NCBI RefSeq assembly: GCF_004339085.1
Contig: NZ_SMFX01000001.1
Location: 372,001-436,000, forward strand
Length of the DNA stretch: 64,000 bases
Direction: 5' to 3'
Source: Thiogranum longum
GTDB lineage: Bacteria > Pseudomonadota > Gammaproteobacteria > DSM-19610
Numbering within the stretch: position 1 is the stretch's first letter; every line of letters begins with the position of its first letter. Made by a program: the position numbers and the translations under genes. Of the stretch, positions 1 through 10,346 are shown in pieces. The notes under the pieces were generated by a model. The model made no database searches, was not told the DNA's origin, and was given only the letters and a program-made list of their open reading frames with translations.

Positions 1-1
1 C

Positions 2-1996
2 GTAAAGGTGGGCTCACATAAAAGGACGATGTATCTGATTGCAGCACTTCTGCTGTCATTGGGCGCCATGGTCAGCGTATTCTGGTACGTTGGCATTCAG
101 GCCAACTATGACAAGGAGTACATCGGGTACACCAGTGAACAGCAGGTGCTTTCCCAGCAGATTGCGAAGTACGCGCTGGAGGCATCTTCGGGCGTGGACA
201 GTGCATTCGACCAGCTGGTCCAGTACCGTGATCGATTTGAGCAGATTCTTGGTTACGAGGAAAATGGTAACGTGGTTACCGGGCTTCCTCCGAGTAGCGA
301 GGCCATCAAGGATGACCTGGAGGCGATGAAAGCGTCCTGGTCGAAGTTCCGTGAAAGTATTGACTTCGTTGTGGACGGAAAGGAAAGCGTGGCAGTCGTT
401 TCCGAGGCCAGTAAGGTCATAAATGAAATCATGCCAAAGCTGCAGGCCTACGATGAAGAGATCGTGGATATCCTGATGAACAGCAAGGCCAGTCGCGAAA
501 CCATTAACATCGCAACACGCCAGCTTATGCTGAGTCAGCGTATAGCAAACAACATCAACCACGCACTGAGCGGTGAAGGTGTGGAGACGGCGATTGAGCG
601 GTTCTCCGAGGACGTCGAAGCGTACGGCACGGTGCTGGATGGCATGGTTCGTGGTAACGACACCATGAAGATGGTCAAGAACGAAGACGTACAGACCAAA
701 CTGTTTGAAACGTCGATGCTGTTTACCATTGTCTCGGATTATGTTGAAGAGTTGCTCGACATGTCTGAAGATCTGCTGGAGATTCAGAAATCAGCCAGGA
801 GCATAGCATCCCAGTCTGACGAGCTGTTTGCCGGTGCGCTGCGCTTGCAGAATGCCTATTCGTTGGCAGCAGACCTGCGCACAGTTCAGCCCGAGATGGC
901 ATACGTCTTTGGTGTAGTCAGTCTCCTGGTGCTGTTCCTGCTGGGTATGCAGGTGTATCGCGATCAGGAAACCCGTCGTAAACAGGCAGAGAAAGAAAAC
1001 ACCGACAACCAGGAAGCTATTCTTCGTCTTCTTGATGAAATGGGCAACCTGGCCGATGGTGATTTGACAACTTATGCTACTGTGACCGAGGATTTTACCG
1101 GCGCTATTGCTGACTCGGTCAACTATACCATCGACGCCCTGCGTGACATGGTGACGACCATCAATGAAACATCCGGCCAGGTATCGGCGGCAGCCAGGCA
1201 GACGCAGGAAACTGCGCAGCACCTGACAGAAGCCAGTAGTCACCAGGCAGAAGAGATCACCACTGCCACAACAGCGATTAACGAGATGGCCGTATCGATC
1301 GACGAAGTGTCCCGCAATGCCGAGGACACGGAACAGATGGCGGTGAAATCGGTTGAATTCGCCGGTAAGGGTGGTGACACCGTTCGTCGTAACATCGAAG
1401 GTATGGATCGCATTCGTGAAAACATCCAGGAAACGTCGAAACGTATCAAGCGCCTGGGCGAAAGCTCCCAGGAAATCGGTGATATCGTTGAACTGATCAA
1501 CGACATCGCAGAGCAGACCAACATCCTGGCATTGAACGCCGCTATCCAGGCGGCAATGGCTGGTGAAGCAGGCCGTGGTTTCGCGGTGGTTGCTGATGAA
1601 GTCCAGCGTCTCGCTGAGCGTTCAGGTAATGCTACCAAGCAGATTGAAGCACTCGTTAAAACCATCCAGACCGATACCAATGAAGCGGTTATCTCCATGG
1701 AGCAGAGTACTGCGGGTGTGGTAAACGGTGCACGACTGGCCGAGGAGTCCGGGGAAGCGCTGGATGAGATCATGAATGTGTCTGATGACCTTTCTTCCCT
1801 GATCCAGAACATCTCTGCATCTGCCCGCCAGCAGTCCAAAGCGGCAGCGAATATCTCCGAAACCATGCATGTTATTCAGGAGATCACGACCCAGACATCT
1901 GCCGGTACCAACGAAACGGCAGCATCCATCGGTAATCTGGCAGGTCTTGCAGACGAGATGGGCGGATCAGTCGCCGGCTTCAAGCTTCCGGAATAA
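2..1996 (+). CDS. pilJ: Type IV pilus methyl-accepting chemoreceptor PilJ (5' partial)
   Basis: Inner-membrane chemoreceptor of the Pil-Chp system that controls twitching motility and surface sensing. The frame is open to the window edge. The first usable start is GTG at 8, but family members begin about 15-30 residues earlier, so the 5' end is probably cut. A first membrane helix lies near residues 8-28 and a second near 297-316. Between them is a periplasmic region holding two similar PilJ-type modules, each with an LSQ-IA core ([10 protein letters not shown] and [10 protein letters not shown]). A HAMP-like stretch follows, then a long methyl-accepting signalling coiled coil. Its hairpin tip reads [15 protein letters not shown] near residue 500, and [15 protein letters not shown] follows. 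The gene is followed after 21 bp by pilK, in the usual order of the cluster. Confidence 0.95.
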   Translation, partial: VKVGSHKRTMYLIAALLLSLGAMVSVFWYVGIQANYDKEYIGYTSEQQVLSQQIAKYALEASSGVDSAFDQLVQYRDRFEQILGYEENGNVVTGLPPSSEAIKDDLEAMKASWSKFRESIDFVVDGKESVAVVSEASKVINEIMPKLQAYDEEIVDILMNSKASRETINIATRQLMLSQRIANNINHALSGEGVETAIERFSEDVEAYGTVLDGMVRGNDTMKMVKNEDVQTKLFETSMLFTIVSDYVEELLDMSEDLLEIQKSARSIASQSDELFAGALRLQNAYSLAADLRTVQPEMAYVFGVVSLLVLFLLGMQVYRDQETRRKQAEKENTDNQEAILRLLDEMGNLADGDLTTYATVTEDFTGAIADSVNYTIDALRDMVTTINETSGQVSAAARQTQETAQHLTEASSHQAEEITTATTAINEMAVSIDEVSRNAEDTEQMAVKSVEFAGKGGDTVRRNIEGMDRIRENIQETSKRIKRLGESSQEIGDIVELINDIAEQTNILALNAAIQAAMAGEAGRGFAVVADEVQRLAERSGNATKQIEALVKTIQTDTNEAVISMEQSTAGVVNGARLAEESGEALDEIMNVSDDLSSLIQNISASARQQSKAAANISETMHVIQEITTQTSAGTNETAASIGNLAGLADEMGGSVAGFKLPE

Positions 1997-2017
1997 CGGA
2001 GAGGAAACGGAGCGATC

Positions 2018-2902
2018 GTGTCAGATCCGGCCGGACAATCCGGTGCAGTATGCGAACCCCGGCAACAAGCCGGGTGTTCACAGCATATTGATGATCGCCA
2101 GTTTGCCAGATGGACACGGCTGCTTGAAGGACGCGCAGGGCTGTTTATTGCCCCGGAGCGAAAGTCCTTCCTGGCAAGTGGGCTCAGGGCAAGGATGCGT
2201 GAAACCGGGTGTGAGGATCTCGCTGAGTATTATCAGCTTCTTTCATCACCTGCCATGCAGGCAAGGGAATGGCCGCTGCTGGTTGATCAGCTTACGGTTC
2301 ATGAGACTTGCTTTTTCCGCCACGCACCATCTATGCGCCTGGTAGAAAAAGTGGTTTTGCCGGAGCATTCTGCAAGCATGACGACCTTCAATGCATGGAG
2401 TGTTGCCTGTTCAACGGGCGAGGAAGCCTACAGTCTTGCAATGCTGATTGACCATTTTTATGCAGGTAACAGTACAGCCAGGCGGTTTGGTGTGACTGGA
2501 ACAGATATCAGTCTTCCAGCCCTGCAGCAGGCAAGAACCGGGGCCTATATGGATCGACGCCTCAAAGATATCCCCGAAGATTTTCGGGAAAGATATTGTA
2601 CCCCGGTAATACAACGCCGGTTCGAGGTGGAGAAAGAGTTGCGTGAACGAGTCTGTTTTGCGCAGCTGAATCTTCGAGATGTAGCTTCTGCGCCGATGGC
2701 AGATATGGACCTTGTTTTTTGTCAGAATCTTTTGATTTATTACGATCGGGAACGGCGGCTGGAAATTGTTAACAGCCTGTCGGATTGCCTCAGACCGGGG
2801 GGGGTGTTGGTGCTGGGGCCGGGGGAATTGCTGAATTGGCAACATCCACATATGGAGAAAGTGCGTTACCAGGATACGCTTGCGTATCGCCGCACGGACT
2901 AA
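2018..2902 (+). CDS. pilK: CheR-type protein-glutamate methyltransferase PilK
   Basis: Predicted to methylate glutamates of the PilJ receptor using SAM. The GTG start at 2018 is preceded by a purine-rich GGAGAGGAAACGG. The protein is 294 aa, a normal CheR length. The N-terminal helical CheR domain contains FFRHAPSM near residue 98. The SAM-binding core shows WSVACSTGEEAYSLAML and later TGTDISLPALQQA, and the C-terminal part has LVFCQNLLIYYD and LRPGGVLVLGPGE. The gene sits between pilJ and chpA. It overlaps no neighbour, and its stop lies 32 bp before the chosen chpA start. Confidence 0.93.
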   Translation: MSDPAGQSGAVCEPRQQAGCSQHIDDRQFARWTRLLEGRAGLFIAPERKSFLASGLRARMRETGCEDLAEYYQLLSSPAMQAREWPLLVDQLTVHETCFFRHAPSMRLVEKVVLPEHSASMTTFNAWSVACSTGEEAYSLAMLIDHFYAGNSTARRFGVTGTDISLPALQQARTGAYMDRRLKDIPEDFRERYCTPVIQRRFEVEKELRERVCFAQLNLRDVASAPMADMDLVFCQNLLIYYDRERRLEIVNSLSDCLRPGGVLVLGPGELLNWQHPHMEKVRYQDTLAYRRTD

Positions 2903-2933
2903 AAGCACTTGGTGCAGGATGGAAGGAACTCAA

Positions 2934-5900
2934 ATGAATCAGGTAATCGACTTCAGTACACTGACGTGGGTTAAGAACGAGCTGGACGAAACGCTTAAAG
3001 AGGCGCGCCAGTCACTCGAGGCATACGTTGAAGACACGTCGGATGTTGCCCGGCTGGGCTTCCTTTCGGCGCATTTGCACCAGGTCTACGGGACCCTGCA
3101 AATGGTCGAGTTATACGGCGCTGCATTACTGGCAGAGGAGATGGAGCAGGTTGCAGTGGCGCTGGCCGATGGCAAGGTTGCTCAACAGGATGATGCTTGC
3201 AATGTGCTTATGCGTGCAATTCTGCAATTGCCCGATTATCTTGATCGTCTGATTTCAGGTAGCCAGGACATACCTCTGGTGCTGCTGCCGATCCTGAATG
3301 ATTTACGCGCCGTCAGGGGGGCAAACCTGCTTTCCGAAAATGTTATGTTCTCCCCTGATCTGGGTGCAGCATTACCTGGAGATGTTGCGTCTTATACCGT
3401 CGAAGGGGACCTGGTTGCTGATGCCAAACAATTGCGCCATCGGTTCCAGATTGGTCTGCTTGGCTGGTTCCGTGCTGGAGCAAATGAACAGAAGTCGCTG
3501 GATTCCCTGTCCGAGGTGCTTGACAAACTTCATGGTCTGGGTGGCGATGTATCTGTCACACGCCTCTGGTGGATTGCAGCGGGTGTGATCGATGCGGTAC
3601 AGGCAGGCAGCCTTGAAGGCGGTGTGTCAGTAAAGCGCCTTATGGGTCAGGTTGACAGGCAGATCAAACGACTTGTTGATCAGGGCGAAGCTGCACTTGC
3701 GAAAGAACCGGCCACTGATCTTGCTAAAAATCTACTGTTTTATGTTGCGCAGTCCAGCGGGGCCGGTGAGCGCGCCGAGGCCATACAGGCGACCTATCAG
3801 TTACAAGAGCTCCTGCCCGGTGAGGAAGAGATGGCATCCGCCAGGGAGAGTCTGTCTGGCGCAAATACCGATTTGTTCGAAACCGTTGCTGTCGCAGTCA
3901 AGGAAGAGCTGGCGCGTCTGAAAGACCAGCTGGATGTTGCGCTGCGCGGTGGATGTGAAGACTCCGATGCACTTGGTGAAATGGTGCAGACACTGGGTTC
4001 CCTGGGCGATACGTTGGGTATGTTGAGCCTTGGTGAGGCGCGTGCTGCAGTTGTTTCCAAGGTTGACGAAATAAAATCGTACCAGAATGCAGGTGAGGCA
4101 CCGCCGGACACGGTATTGATGGATGCTGCCAGTACTCTGCTGTTTGTCGAGTCCTCTGTTGAGTCCATGGGTTCCGGGCGTGCTATTGACGTATCGGAAG
4201 AAACTGTCGATGAGCACCTGGCGAAGTCTGAATTCAACCAGGTTATGGATGTTGTCCTCCAGGAAGCAATCGCGGATCTTGCGCGTGCCAAGGAAGCGAT
4301 AGTTGGTTTTACCAAGGGTGGTGAGGATGCCGGTGACCTTGGTGAAGTTCCCCAGTGGTTCAACCAGGTCAAGGGTGGGCTGCTGTTACTGGAAGAGACA
4401 CGCGCCGCGTCGATTATTGATGCCGCCGCAAGATATATAGAAGACAAGCTTATCCCCGGTGATGCAGAAGTAGCGACGCAGGAACTGGATTCACTTGCGG
4501 ATGCGATTTGTGGCCTGGAGTATTATCTGGAAAGTCGCCGCGAAAACCGCATGTATGGTCATTCAGCGATGAATGTGGCCGAGAAAGGTGTCGAGACACT
4601 CGGCTACTCTATTCAGGGTGATGAAGCCGGACAGCCGGAGGATAGCCCGGAAGGTCAGGCTGAGTTTAACGATGTGCTGGAACCCTTTGATCCGGATCCG
4701 GGCAGAGAATCGGAAGCAGCCGGAACTGACGATACAATTGAAGATGCCGGGCAGGCGGATATTGACGTCGATGTACAGGCCAGTGATAAAGAAGCTGTTG
4801 CGATTAGCGACTTGCCGGACTTGCCTGATAGGGATGTTGTTGAGCTGCCGGCGGCGGAACAGCGGGAAAATAGTGCTGTAGCTGAAGAAGGTCCTGAAGT
4901 TGCGGAGCACGTTGATGAGTCTGGGCTGTCAGCTGATGAAGAGGTCTCATCAATCGAGGAAGAAGATGATGGCCTCGCCATCATTGGTGACGAGGTCGAT
5001 GAAGAAATCCTGGAGATCTTTATCGAGGAAGCCGAGGAAGAAATCGAGAGTCTCGGTACCCGCCTACCGATGTGGATTCAGAATAATGAAGACCGTGATT
5101 CCCTGGATACGATTCGACGTTCATTCCATACGCTGAAAGGCAGTGGTCGGCTGGTCGGCGCCATGCGTATCGGAGAATTCGCCTGGGCTTACGAGAATAT
5201 GCTTAACCGGGCCATTGACGGGACCATCGAAGTAAATGCTCCGATGACGGATATCCTGGAACGCGCGCTCGATGCACTTGTTGACCTTGCAGGGCAGGTA
5301 AAGAACGGTTCTCCTGTAACCAGGCCCGTTGGTTGGCTGATGAAGGCTGCGGATGCTATCAGTAAGGGAGAGGAACTTCCGATAGCACCGGAACCCCTCG
5401 CTCAGGCCGCAGTACCTGATGTGGAGGTAGATACAACGCCGGAATCAATCACACTGCAAGAGCCCGTGCTGGAAGATGTGGCACCTGAGCTTGTAGAAAC
5501 GGATTATCAGGATCAGGCCGACGAACCGGCTGAACTGGCGGCGGGCGATGACGACCTTATTGTCGACAGTGTAATGGACCCGATGCTGTACGAAATATTC
5601 AACTCGGAATCGCGCGGTCACCTGGAAGTTATTCGCCAATTCCTTTCCAGGGTCGACAATGGCGATTCCTGTATTGATGATACCTTGATACGTGCCCTGC
5701 ATACGCTGCATGGCAGTGCGCACATGGCGGGAAGTGACCCGATTGCAGATCTTTCGGGTGAGCTGGAGCAGTATACCAGGCGGTTGTTCATGGCCCAGGA
5801 AGGTATGCCTGAGCCGGGTTGTGCCGCACTACAGGAAAGTGTGTCGCAGATCCAGAGTATGCTCGACGTACTCCCCGGGGAGCACCGCGCGCCGGAAGGT

Positions 5901-8834
5901 TTTGATGAGATTCTGTCGCGTATCACGGCATTGCGTGAATCTGCACCGTCTGTGCAGGCAGTGGCAGAGCATCCGGAGGACATTCATGAAGCAGAAGCCG
6001 GAATCGACAGTGATGCTGAGCCGGAATCTGTCGGGGAAAGCCGGCTTTACGTTGACATAGACCCGGAGCTGCTGGAAATCTTCCTGGAAGAGAGTGACGA
6101 AAACCTGGAAACAAGTGATGCTGCACTGAACCGGTGGCGTATGGACAGCAATGATCGTGAGGCACTGGCCGAGCTGCAGCGCGCGTTACACACCGTAAAG
6201 GGTGGTGCGCGGATGGCTGACCTTGGTCCGGTAGGTGACCTCGCTCATGCAGTTGAATCCCTGATTATTACTGTTAATGACTGTGGTAGCGGCGAAAACG
6301 AACAGGCTTTGCATGGTGTGCAGAGTGCCCAGGATGCCCTGGTCGGCATGCTTGACGAGGTGCGTGGAAACAGGCCGCTGAGCACGCAGAACGAACTGAT
6401 CGAGGAACTCCAGGCATTGCGCGAAAGCGTGCTGTCCAGGAGTCATGATGATGGAAGCCCGGTAGAAGAACCTGAATCGCCGGCAGAAGAACTCCCGGTT
6501 GCCAATGACCCCTATGCTGAAACAGACCCTGAGCTGCTTGAAGTGTTCCTTGAGGAAGCGGCAGACATACTCGAACACAGTGAAGAGACGCTTCAGAACT
6601 GGAAAGATGATACTGAAAACCGTGAATTAATGGCGGAATTCCAGCGTGAACTGCACACGCTGAAAGGTGGTTCCCGTATGGCGGACATCACTGCCATTGG
6701 TGATATTTCGCACGCTGTGGAGTCGCTTGTAGAGAAAGTTGGTGCCGGAGAGGCTGAGGCGACCCCGCAGGTATTCGGGTTGTTGCAGGAAGTACACGAT
6801 GTGCTGGCTGGCATGGTGGCAGATGTTGCAGAGCACAAGCCGGTTGCCGACACGCCAGAGCTTGTTGCCGAGCTCGAAGCGCTTCGCGAGGGGAGAAAGC
6901 CCGCCAAGCGTAAAAAGCGGAAACCTGCAAAGGTGGAACCTGCTGTACAGCCAATGGTTGTCGAGAAAGATGTTGAGACTGAGGAGCGTCGGGTCCATTC
7001 CAGATCCAGCCAGGAGCTGGTCAGGGTAAAGGCTTCCTTGCTTGATAATCTCGTAAACTATGCCGGTGAGGTGAGTATTTATCGCTCACGTCTCGAGCAA
7101 CAGGTTGGTGCTTACCGCTTCAACCTGGTCGAACTGGAGCAAACAGTTTCGCGTGTGCGCGAACAGTTGCGCAAGCTGGAGATTGAGACCGAGGCGCAGG
7201 TATTGTTCCGCTATGAGCGCGAGGCAGAGGAAAATGACGGTGAGCAGGAGTTCGATCCACTGGAAATGGATCGCTATTCCCATATGCAGCAGCTGTCCCG
7301 CTCTCTTGTGGAAAGTTGCAGCGATCTGGGCAGCTTGCAGGGTCTGCTTGATAACATAACCCGCGAATCAGAAACATTATTGTTACAGCAATCACGGGTT
7401 AATACAGAATTACAGGAAGGGCTGATGCGTACCCGCATGGTGCCGTTCCTCGGGCTTGCGCCACGCATGCGTCGGATCGTTCGCCAGACTTGCCAGGAAC
7501 TGGGCAAGCAGGCAGAGCTGGAACTGTCCGGCGCTGAAGGCGAAATGGACCGTGCAGTGGTTGACCGGATTATTGCGCCAGTGGAACACATGTTGCGTAA
7601 TGCAATATCCCACGGTATCGAGACACCCGAGCAGCGTCTCAAGGCGGGCAAGCCGGAAGCCGGAACGATACGTATTACTTTCGAGCGTGAATCCTCTGAC
7701 GTGGTGCTCAGGATGTCAGACGACGGTGCAGGTATCAGCCTGGACGCAATCCGTGACAAGGCGATTGAGCGTGGGCTGATGGAAAAAAATGCCGTACTAA
7801 GTGATAACGAAGTGCTTCAGTTTATTCTCGAGACCGGCTTCAGTACCGCAGATAAGGTCACGCAGGTTTCCGGGCGTGGTGTCGGTATGGATGTGGTGAA
7901 CAGTGAAGTCAAACAGCTTGGTGGCTCACTGCATATTGATTCCAGGCAGGGTGAAGGTACGACTTTCACTGTCCGTCTGCCCTTTACCCTGGCATTGAAC
8001 CAGGCTTTGCTCATCGAAGTTGGTGAAGATACCTACGCAGTTCCGCTGTCAAGCATTGAGGGTATCGTGCGTATGCGCCGTGAGGATCTGAAAGCTTACT
8101 ACGATGATCCCGAGTCTCGTTTCGAATACGGTGGTTACGAGTACGAAGTACGCCACCTGGGCAGTGTATTGGGAACCGGAGCGCCACACCTGGGCAGCGC
8201 GCAGAAGCGATTACCGGTGCTGCTTGCACGAACCGGTGATCATGGAGTGGCTTTCCATGTCGAGAATCTTCTGGGTAGTCGTGAAATTGTCGTCAAGTCA
8301 GTCGGCCCGCAGATCAGCACAGTTCGGGGCGTGTCCGGTGCAACCATCCTGGGTGACGGGCGTGTGGTCATGATTCTTGATGTGGTTGCCATGTTGCGTA
8401 GTGTCGGGTCTGGCAGTGGTATGATGGAGCAGGTTGAAGAGCTCATGCAACGGCCGGCAGAGCGGCAGGGTGTGACAGTCATGGTTGTCGATGATTCGAT
8501 TACGGTGCGCAAGGTAACCACCCGTCTGCTCGAGCGCAACGATATGAATGTCATATCGGCAAAAGATGGTGTCGATGCCGTTTCCAAGCTACAGGAAAAT
8601 ATCCCTGATATAATGCTGCTCGATATCGAAATGCCACGCATGGATGGTTTTGAGCTTGCAACACATATTCGCAATGAAGCACGCCTGCGCGATATTCCGA
8701 TCATCATGATTACGTCACGTACGGGCGACAAGCATCGCCAGCGCGCCATGCAGATTGGTGTAAATCGCTACCTGGGTAAACCCTTCCAGGAAAGTGACCT
8801 GATGGAAAATATAACGGAATTGCTCGAGGAATAG
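2934..8834 (+). CDS. chpA: Hybrid chemotaxis histidine kinase ChpA (PilL), multi-Hpt CheA-like
   Basis: Central kinase of the Pil-Chp system. ATG at 2934 is chosen because GGAAGGAA precedes it by a normal distance; an upstream in-frame TTG has no such site. The protein is 1966 aa. An N-terminal Hpt-like module contains HLHQVYGTLQM near residue 47. Four clear Hpt modules follow, with histidine motifs HTLKGSGRL (about 731), HTLHGSAHM (about 922), HTVKGGARM (about 1086) and HTLKGGSRM (about 1240), joined by acidic linkers. The ATPase has an N box near 1551 (LRNAISHGIE), DDGAGIS and GRGVGMDVV near 1647. A CheW-like domain covers about 1686-1822. A C-terminal receiver from about 1849 has VVDDS, phospho-site LLDIEMPRMDG and GKPF. 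The layout matches pseudomonad ChpA, apparently with fewer intact Hpt modules. Confidence 0.94.
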   Translation: MNQVIDFSTLTWVKNELDETLKEARQSLEAYVEDTSDVARLGFLSAHLHQVYGTLQMVELYGAALLAEEMEQVAVALADGKVAQQDDACNVLMRAILQLPDYLDRLISGSQDIPLVLLPILNDLRAVRGANLLSENVMFSPDLGAALPGDVASYTVEGDLVADAKQLRHRFQIGLLGWFRAGANEQKSLDSLSEVLDKLHGLGGDVSVTRLWWIAAGVIDAVQAGSLEGGVSVKRLMGQVDRQIKRLVDQGEAALAKEPATDLAKNLLFYVAQSSGAGERAEAIQATYQLQELLPGEEEMASARESLSGANTDLFETVAVAVKEELARLKDQLDVALRGGCEDSDALGEMVQTLGSLGDTLGMLSLGEARAAVVSKVDEIKSYQNAGEAPPDTVLMDAASTLLFVESSVESMGSGRAIDVSEETVDEHLAKSEFNQVMDVVLQEAIADLARAKEAIVGFTKGGEDAGDLGEVPQWFNQVKGGLLLLEETRAASIIDAAARYIEDKLIPGDAEVATQELDSLADAICGLEYYLESRRENRMYGHSAMNVAEKGVETLGYSIQGDEAGQPEDSPEGQAEFNDVLEPFDPDPGRESEAAGTDDTIEDAGQADIDVDVQASDKEAVAISDLPDLPDRDVVELPAAEQRENSAVAEEGPEVAEHVDESGLSADEEVSSIEEEDDGLAIIGDEVDEEILEIFIEEAEEEIESLGTRLPMWIQNNEDRDSLDTIRRSFHTLKGSGRLVGAMRIGEFAWAYENMLNRAIDGTIEVNAPMTDILERALDALVDLAGQVKNGSPVTRPVGWLMKAADAISKGEELPIAPEPLAQAAVPDVEVDTTPESITLQEPVLEDVAPELVETDYQDQADEPAELAAGDDDLIVDSVMDPMLYEIFNSESRGHLEVIRQFLSRVDNGDSCIDDTLIRALHTLHGSAHMAGSDPIADLSGELEQYTRRLFMAQEGMPEPGCAALQESVSQIQSMLDVLPGEHRAPEGFDEILSRITALRESAPSVQAVAEHPEDIHEAEAGIDSDAEPESVGESRLYVDIDPELLEIFLEESDENLETSDAALNRWRMDSNDREALAELQRALHTVKGGARMADLGPVGDLAHAVESLIITVNDCGSGENEQALHGVQSAQDALVGMLDEVRGNRPLSTQNELIEELQALRESVLSRSHDDGSPVEEPESPAEELPVANDPYAETDPELLEVFLEEAADILEHSEETLQNWKDDTENRELMAEFQRELHTLKGGSRMADITAIGDISHAVESLVEKVGAGEAEATPQVFGLLQEVHDVLAGMVADVAEHKPVADTPELVAELEALREGRKPAKRKKRKPAKVEPAVQPMVVEKDVETEERRVHSRSSQELVRVKASLLDNLVNYAGEVSIYRSRLEQQVGAYRFNLVELEQTVSRVREQLRKLEIETEAQVLFRYEREAEENDGEQEFDPLEMDRYSHMQQLSRSLVESCSDLGSLQGLLDNITRESETLLLQQSRVNTELQEGLMRTRMVPFLGLAPRMRRIVRQTCQELGKQAELELSGAEGEMDRAVVDRIIAPVEHMLRNAISHGIETPEQRLKAGKPEAGTIRITFERESSDVVLRMSDDGAGISLDAIRDKAIERGLMEKNAVLSDNEVLQFILETGFSTADKVTQVSGRGVGMDVVNSEVKQLGGSLHIDSRQGEGTTFTVRLPFTLALNQALLIEVGEDTYAVPLSSIEGIVRMRREDLKAYYDDPESRFEYGGYEYEVRHLGSVLGTGAPHLGSAQKRLPVLLARTGDHGVAFHVENLLGSREIVVKSVGPQISTVRGVSGATILGDGRVVMILDVVAMLRSVGSGSGMMEQVEELMQRPAERQGVTVMVVDDSITVRKVTTRLLERNDMNVISAKDGVDAVSKLQENIPDIMLLDIEMPRMDGFELATHIRNEARLRDIPIIMITSRTGDKHRQRAMQIGVNRYLGKPFQESDLMENITELLEE

Positions 8835-8841
8835 ATTCCAG

Positions 8842-9831
8842 ATGGACGATATGCCAGAGGATGTTCTGCGCGTTGCTGTATTGGCAGGCGAGCATGAGCG
8901 AGGCAGTTTTCGCAACGTGCTCGAGGGTGAAGGGTTGGAGGTTGTTCTCGACGGGGCACTGGAATTGCCACTGCCTGCCACCTGGAACGGTGCGGATGTG
9001 CTGCTGGTCGCCATGGAGGGTGAGCAGGTCGACAGGACAAAGGTGCAAGGTGTCCTGCAGCAATCCCCTGTCCCTGTTCTGCTCAATCATGGTGGTATCG
9101 GCGCCAGTGAAATATGGAGCAGGCGCCTGATCGACAAATTACATACGCTGGCACGCCGCGCACTTCCCCATGCCTGGGTGGATGCTGTTCAAGACAATCG
9201 GCCTGAACTACGGGTGGTCAGGGATTCAGGAACATTACCCGACAACTCCAGCCCATGGCTCGTTGTATTGGGTGGATCGATTGGCGGCCCCAGGGCGCTG
9301 GCACAATTTCTCGAAGCGCTGCCGGAGCAGCTTCCCGTAGTGCTGCTTGTAGCCCAGCATATCTCGGAATCCTACCAGGACTTGCTGGCCGAGCAGCTTG
9401 ATCGCTGCGGAAGCTGGCCGGTTGCCCTGGTGGGTGATGAACAAACGCTTGAAGCCGGGCAGGTCTGGATGGTTCCCGCCGAAAGTGCCGTTGAACTTGA
9501 TGACCAGGCCAGGGTGATTCGATCTGGCCATGCCTGGGACTCGATTTACCAGCCAGATATTGATGCGTTGCTGGAACAGGTTGCAGGTGCATGGGCTGGG
9601 CGCTGCGGCGTCATACTGTTCAGTGGTCTGGGAGAGGATGGGTCGCGGGGTTGCACGACCATATCCGGCGTTGGTGGCTTCGTGTGGACGCAAAGTGCCG
9701 AAAGCTGCACGATATCCAACCTCCCCGATGCTGCAGGACGGAGTTGTCGGGTAGAGTTCAGCGGTACGCCGGCACAGCTGGCCAGACAACTGGCGCTGCG
9801 CTGCCAGCCGGCACAACCCGGCATAAACTGA
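8842..9831 (+). CDS. chpB: CheB-type methylesterase ChpB with degenerate receiver
   Basis: Predicted protein-glutamate methylesterase that reverses PilK methylation of PilJ. The start at 8842 is 8 bp after the chpA stop, and the likely ribosome site (GAGGA) lies inside the chpA end. The C-terminal half has the CheB catalytic triad: Ser in GGSIGG near residue 146, His in VAQHIS near 172 and Asp in GLGEDGSRG near 264. The N-terminal 110 residues occupy the receiver position, but they lack the acidic pair (AVLAGEHER stands where a DD is expected) and the phospho-acceptor Asp (LLVAMEGE). Control by phosphorylation is therefore unlikely. Length is 329 aa. Confidence 0.9.
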   Translation: MDDMPEDVLRVAVLAGEHERGSFRNVLEGEGLEVVLDGALELPLPATWNGADVLLVAMEGEQVDRTKVQGVLQQSPVPVLLNHGGIGASEIWSRRLIDKLHTLARRALPHAWVDAVQDNRPELRVVRDSGTLPDNSSPWLVVLGGSIGGPRALAQFLEALPEQLPVVLLVAQHISESYQDLLAEQLDRCGSWPVALVGDEQTLEAGQVWMVPAESAVELDDQARVIRSGHAWDSIYQPDIDALLEQVAGAWAGRCGVILFSGLGEDGSRGCTTISGVGGFVWTQSAESCTISNLPDAAGRSCRVEFSGTPAQLARQLALRCQPAQPGIN

Positions 9832-9854
9832 ATTTTGACAGGGAGTAGTAGATT

Positions 9855-10346
9855 ATGAATGCAGTTGTTGAATCGGTAAGAAGCCTGTGGGTACCACTGG
9901 AAGGTGTAAACCTGTTGCTTCCCAATGTCGCTATTGCTGAAGTTATCAATTACCAGCCACTGGACATGATCCAGTCGGGACCTGACTGGCTGCTGGGTGG
10001 ATTGCTCTGGCGTGAGAAACAGATCCCGATTATTTCCATGGAGCGTTTATGTGGTTTCAGTCTCCCGCAGGGCGGGCGGGGTGCACGCATCTCCATCATG
10101 AATTCAGTTATGCCGGAATCAGAGCTTTCTTTTTATGCAATGGTAACAACCGGTATCCCTCGCTTGTTCAGTGCAGATGAGGATGCGCTCGGGCCTTCCC
10201 TGATGGCAACAAACAATCTCCCTGAAACCGTGGCTGACAGTGTCCAGATCGGTAGTGAGCAGGCACTTATTCCGAACCTGGAAGTGGTGCAGACTGTGGT
10301 CTCCGAAGTCTGGAAAGGCCTGTCTGATCAGGTTTCTCGCGGTTAA
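9855..10346 (+). CDS. chpC: CheW-like adaptor ChpC
   Basis: Small CheW-fold coupling protein, 163 aa, the last gene of the visible Pil-Chp cluster. It starts with ATG at 9855 behind an AGGGAGTAGTAG-like purine run. CheW-type features include SLWVPLEGVNLLLPNVAIAE near the start and WLLGGLLWREKQIPIISMER near residue 46. It probably links the receptor or another input to ChpA, as ChpC is thought to do in Pseudomonas. It ends convergently with rsmE, and the two stop codons overlap by 4 bp. No terminator is visible between them. Confidence 0.85.
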   Translation: MNAVVESVRSLWVPLEGVNLLLPNVAIAEVINYQPLDMIQSGPDWLLGGLLWREKQIPIISMERLCGFSLPQGGRGARISIMNSVMPESELSFYAMVTTGIPRLFSADEDALGPSLMATNNLPETVADSVQIGSEQALIPNLEVVQTVVSEVWKGLSDQVSRG

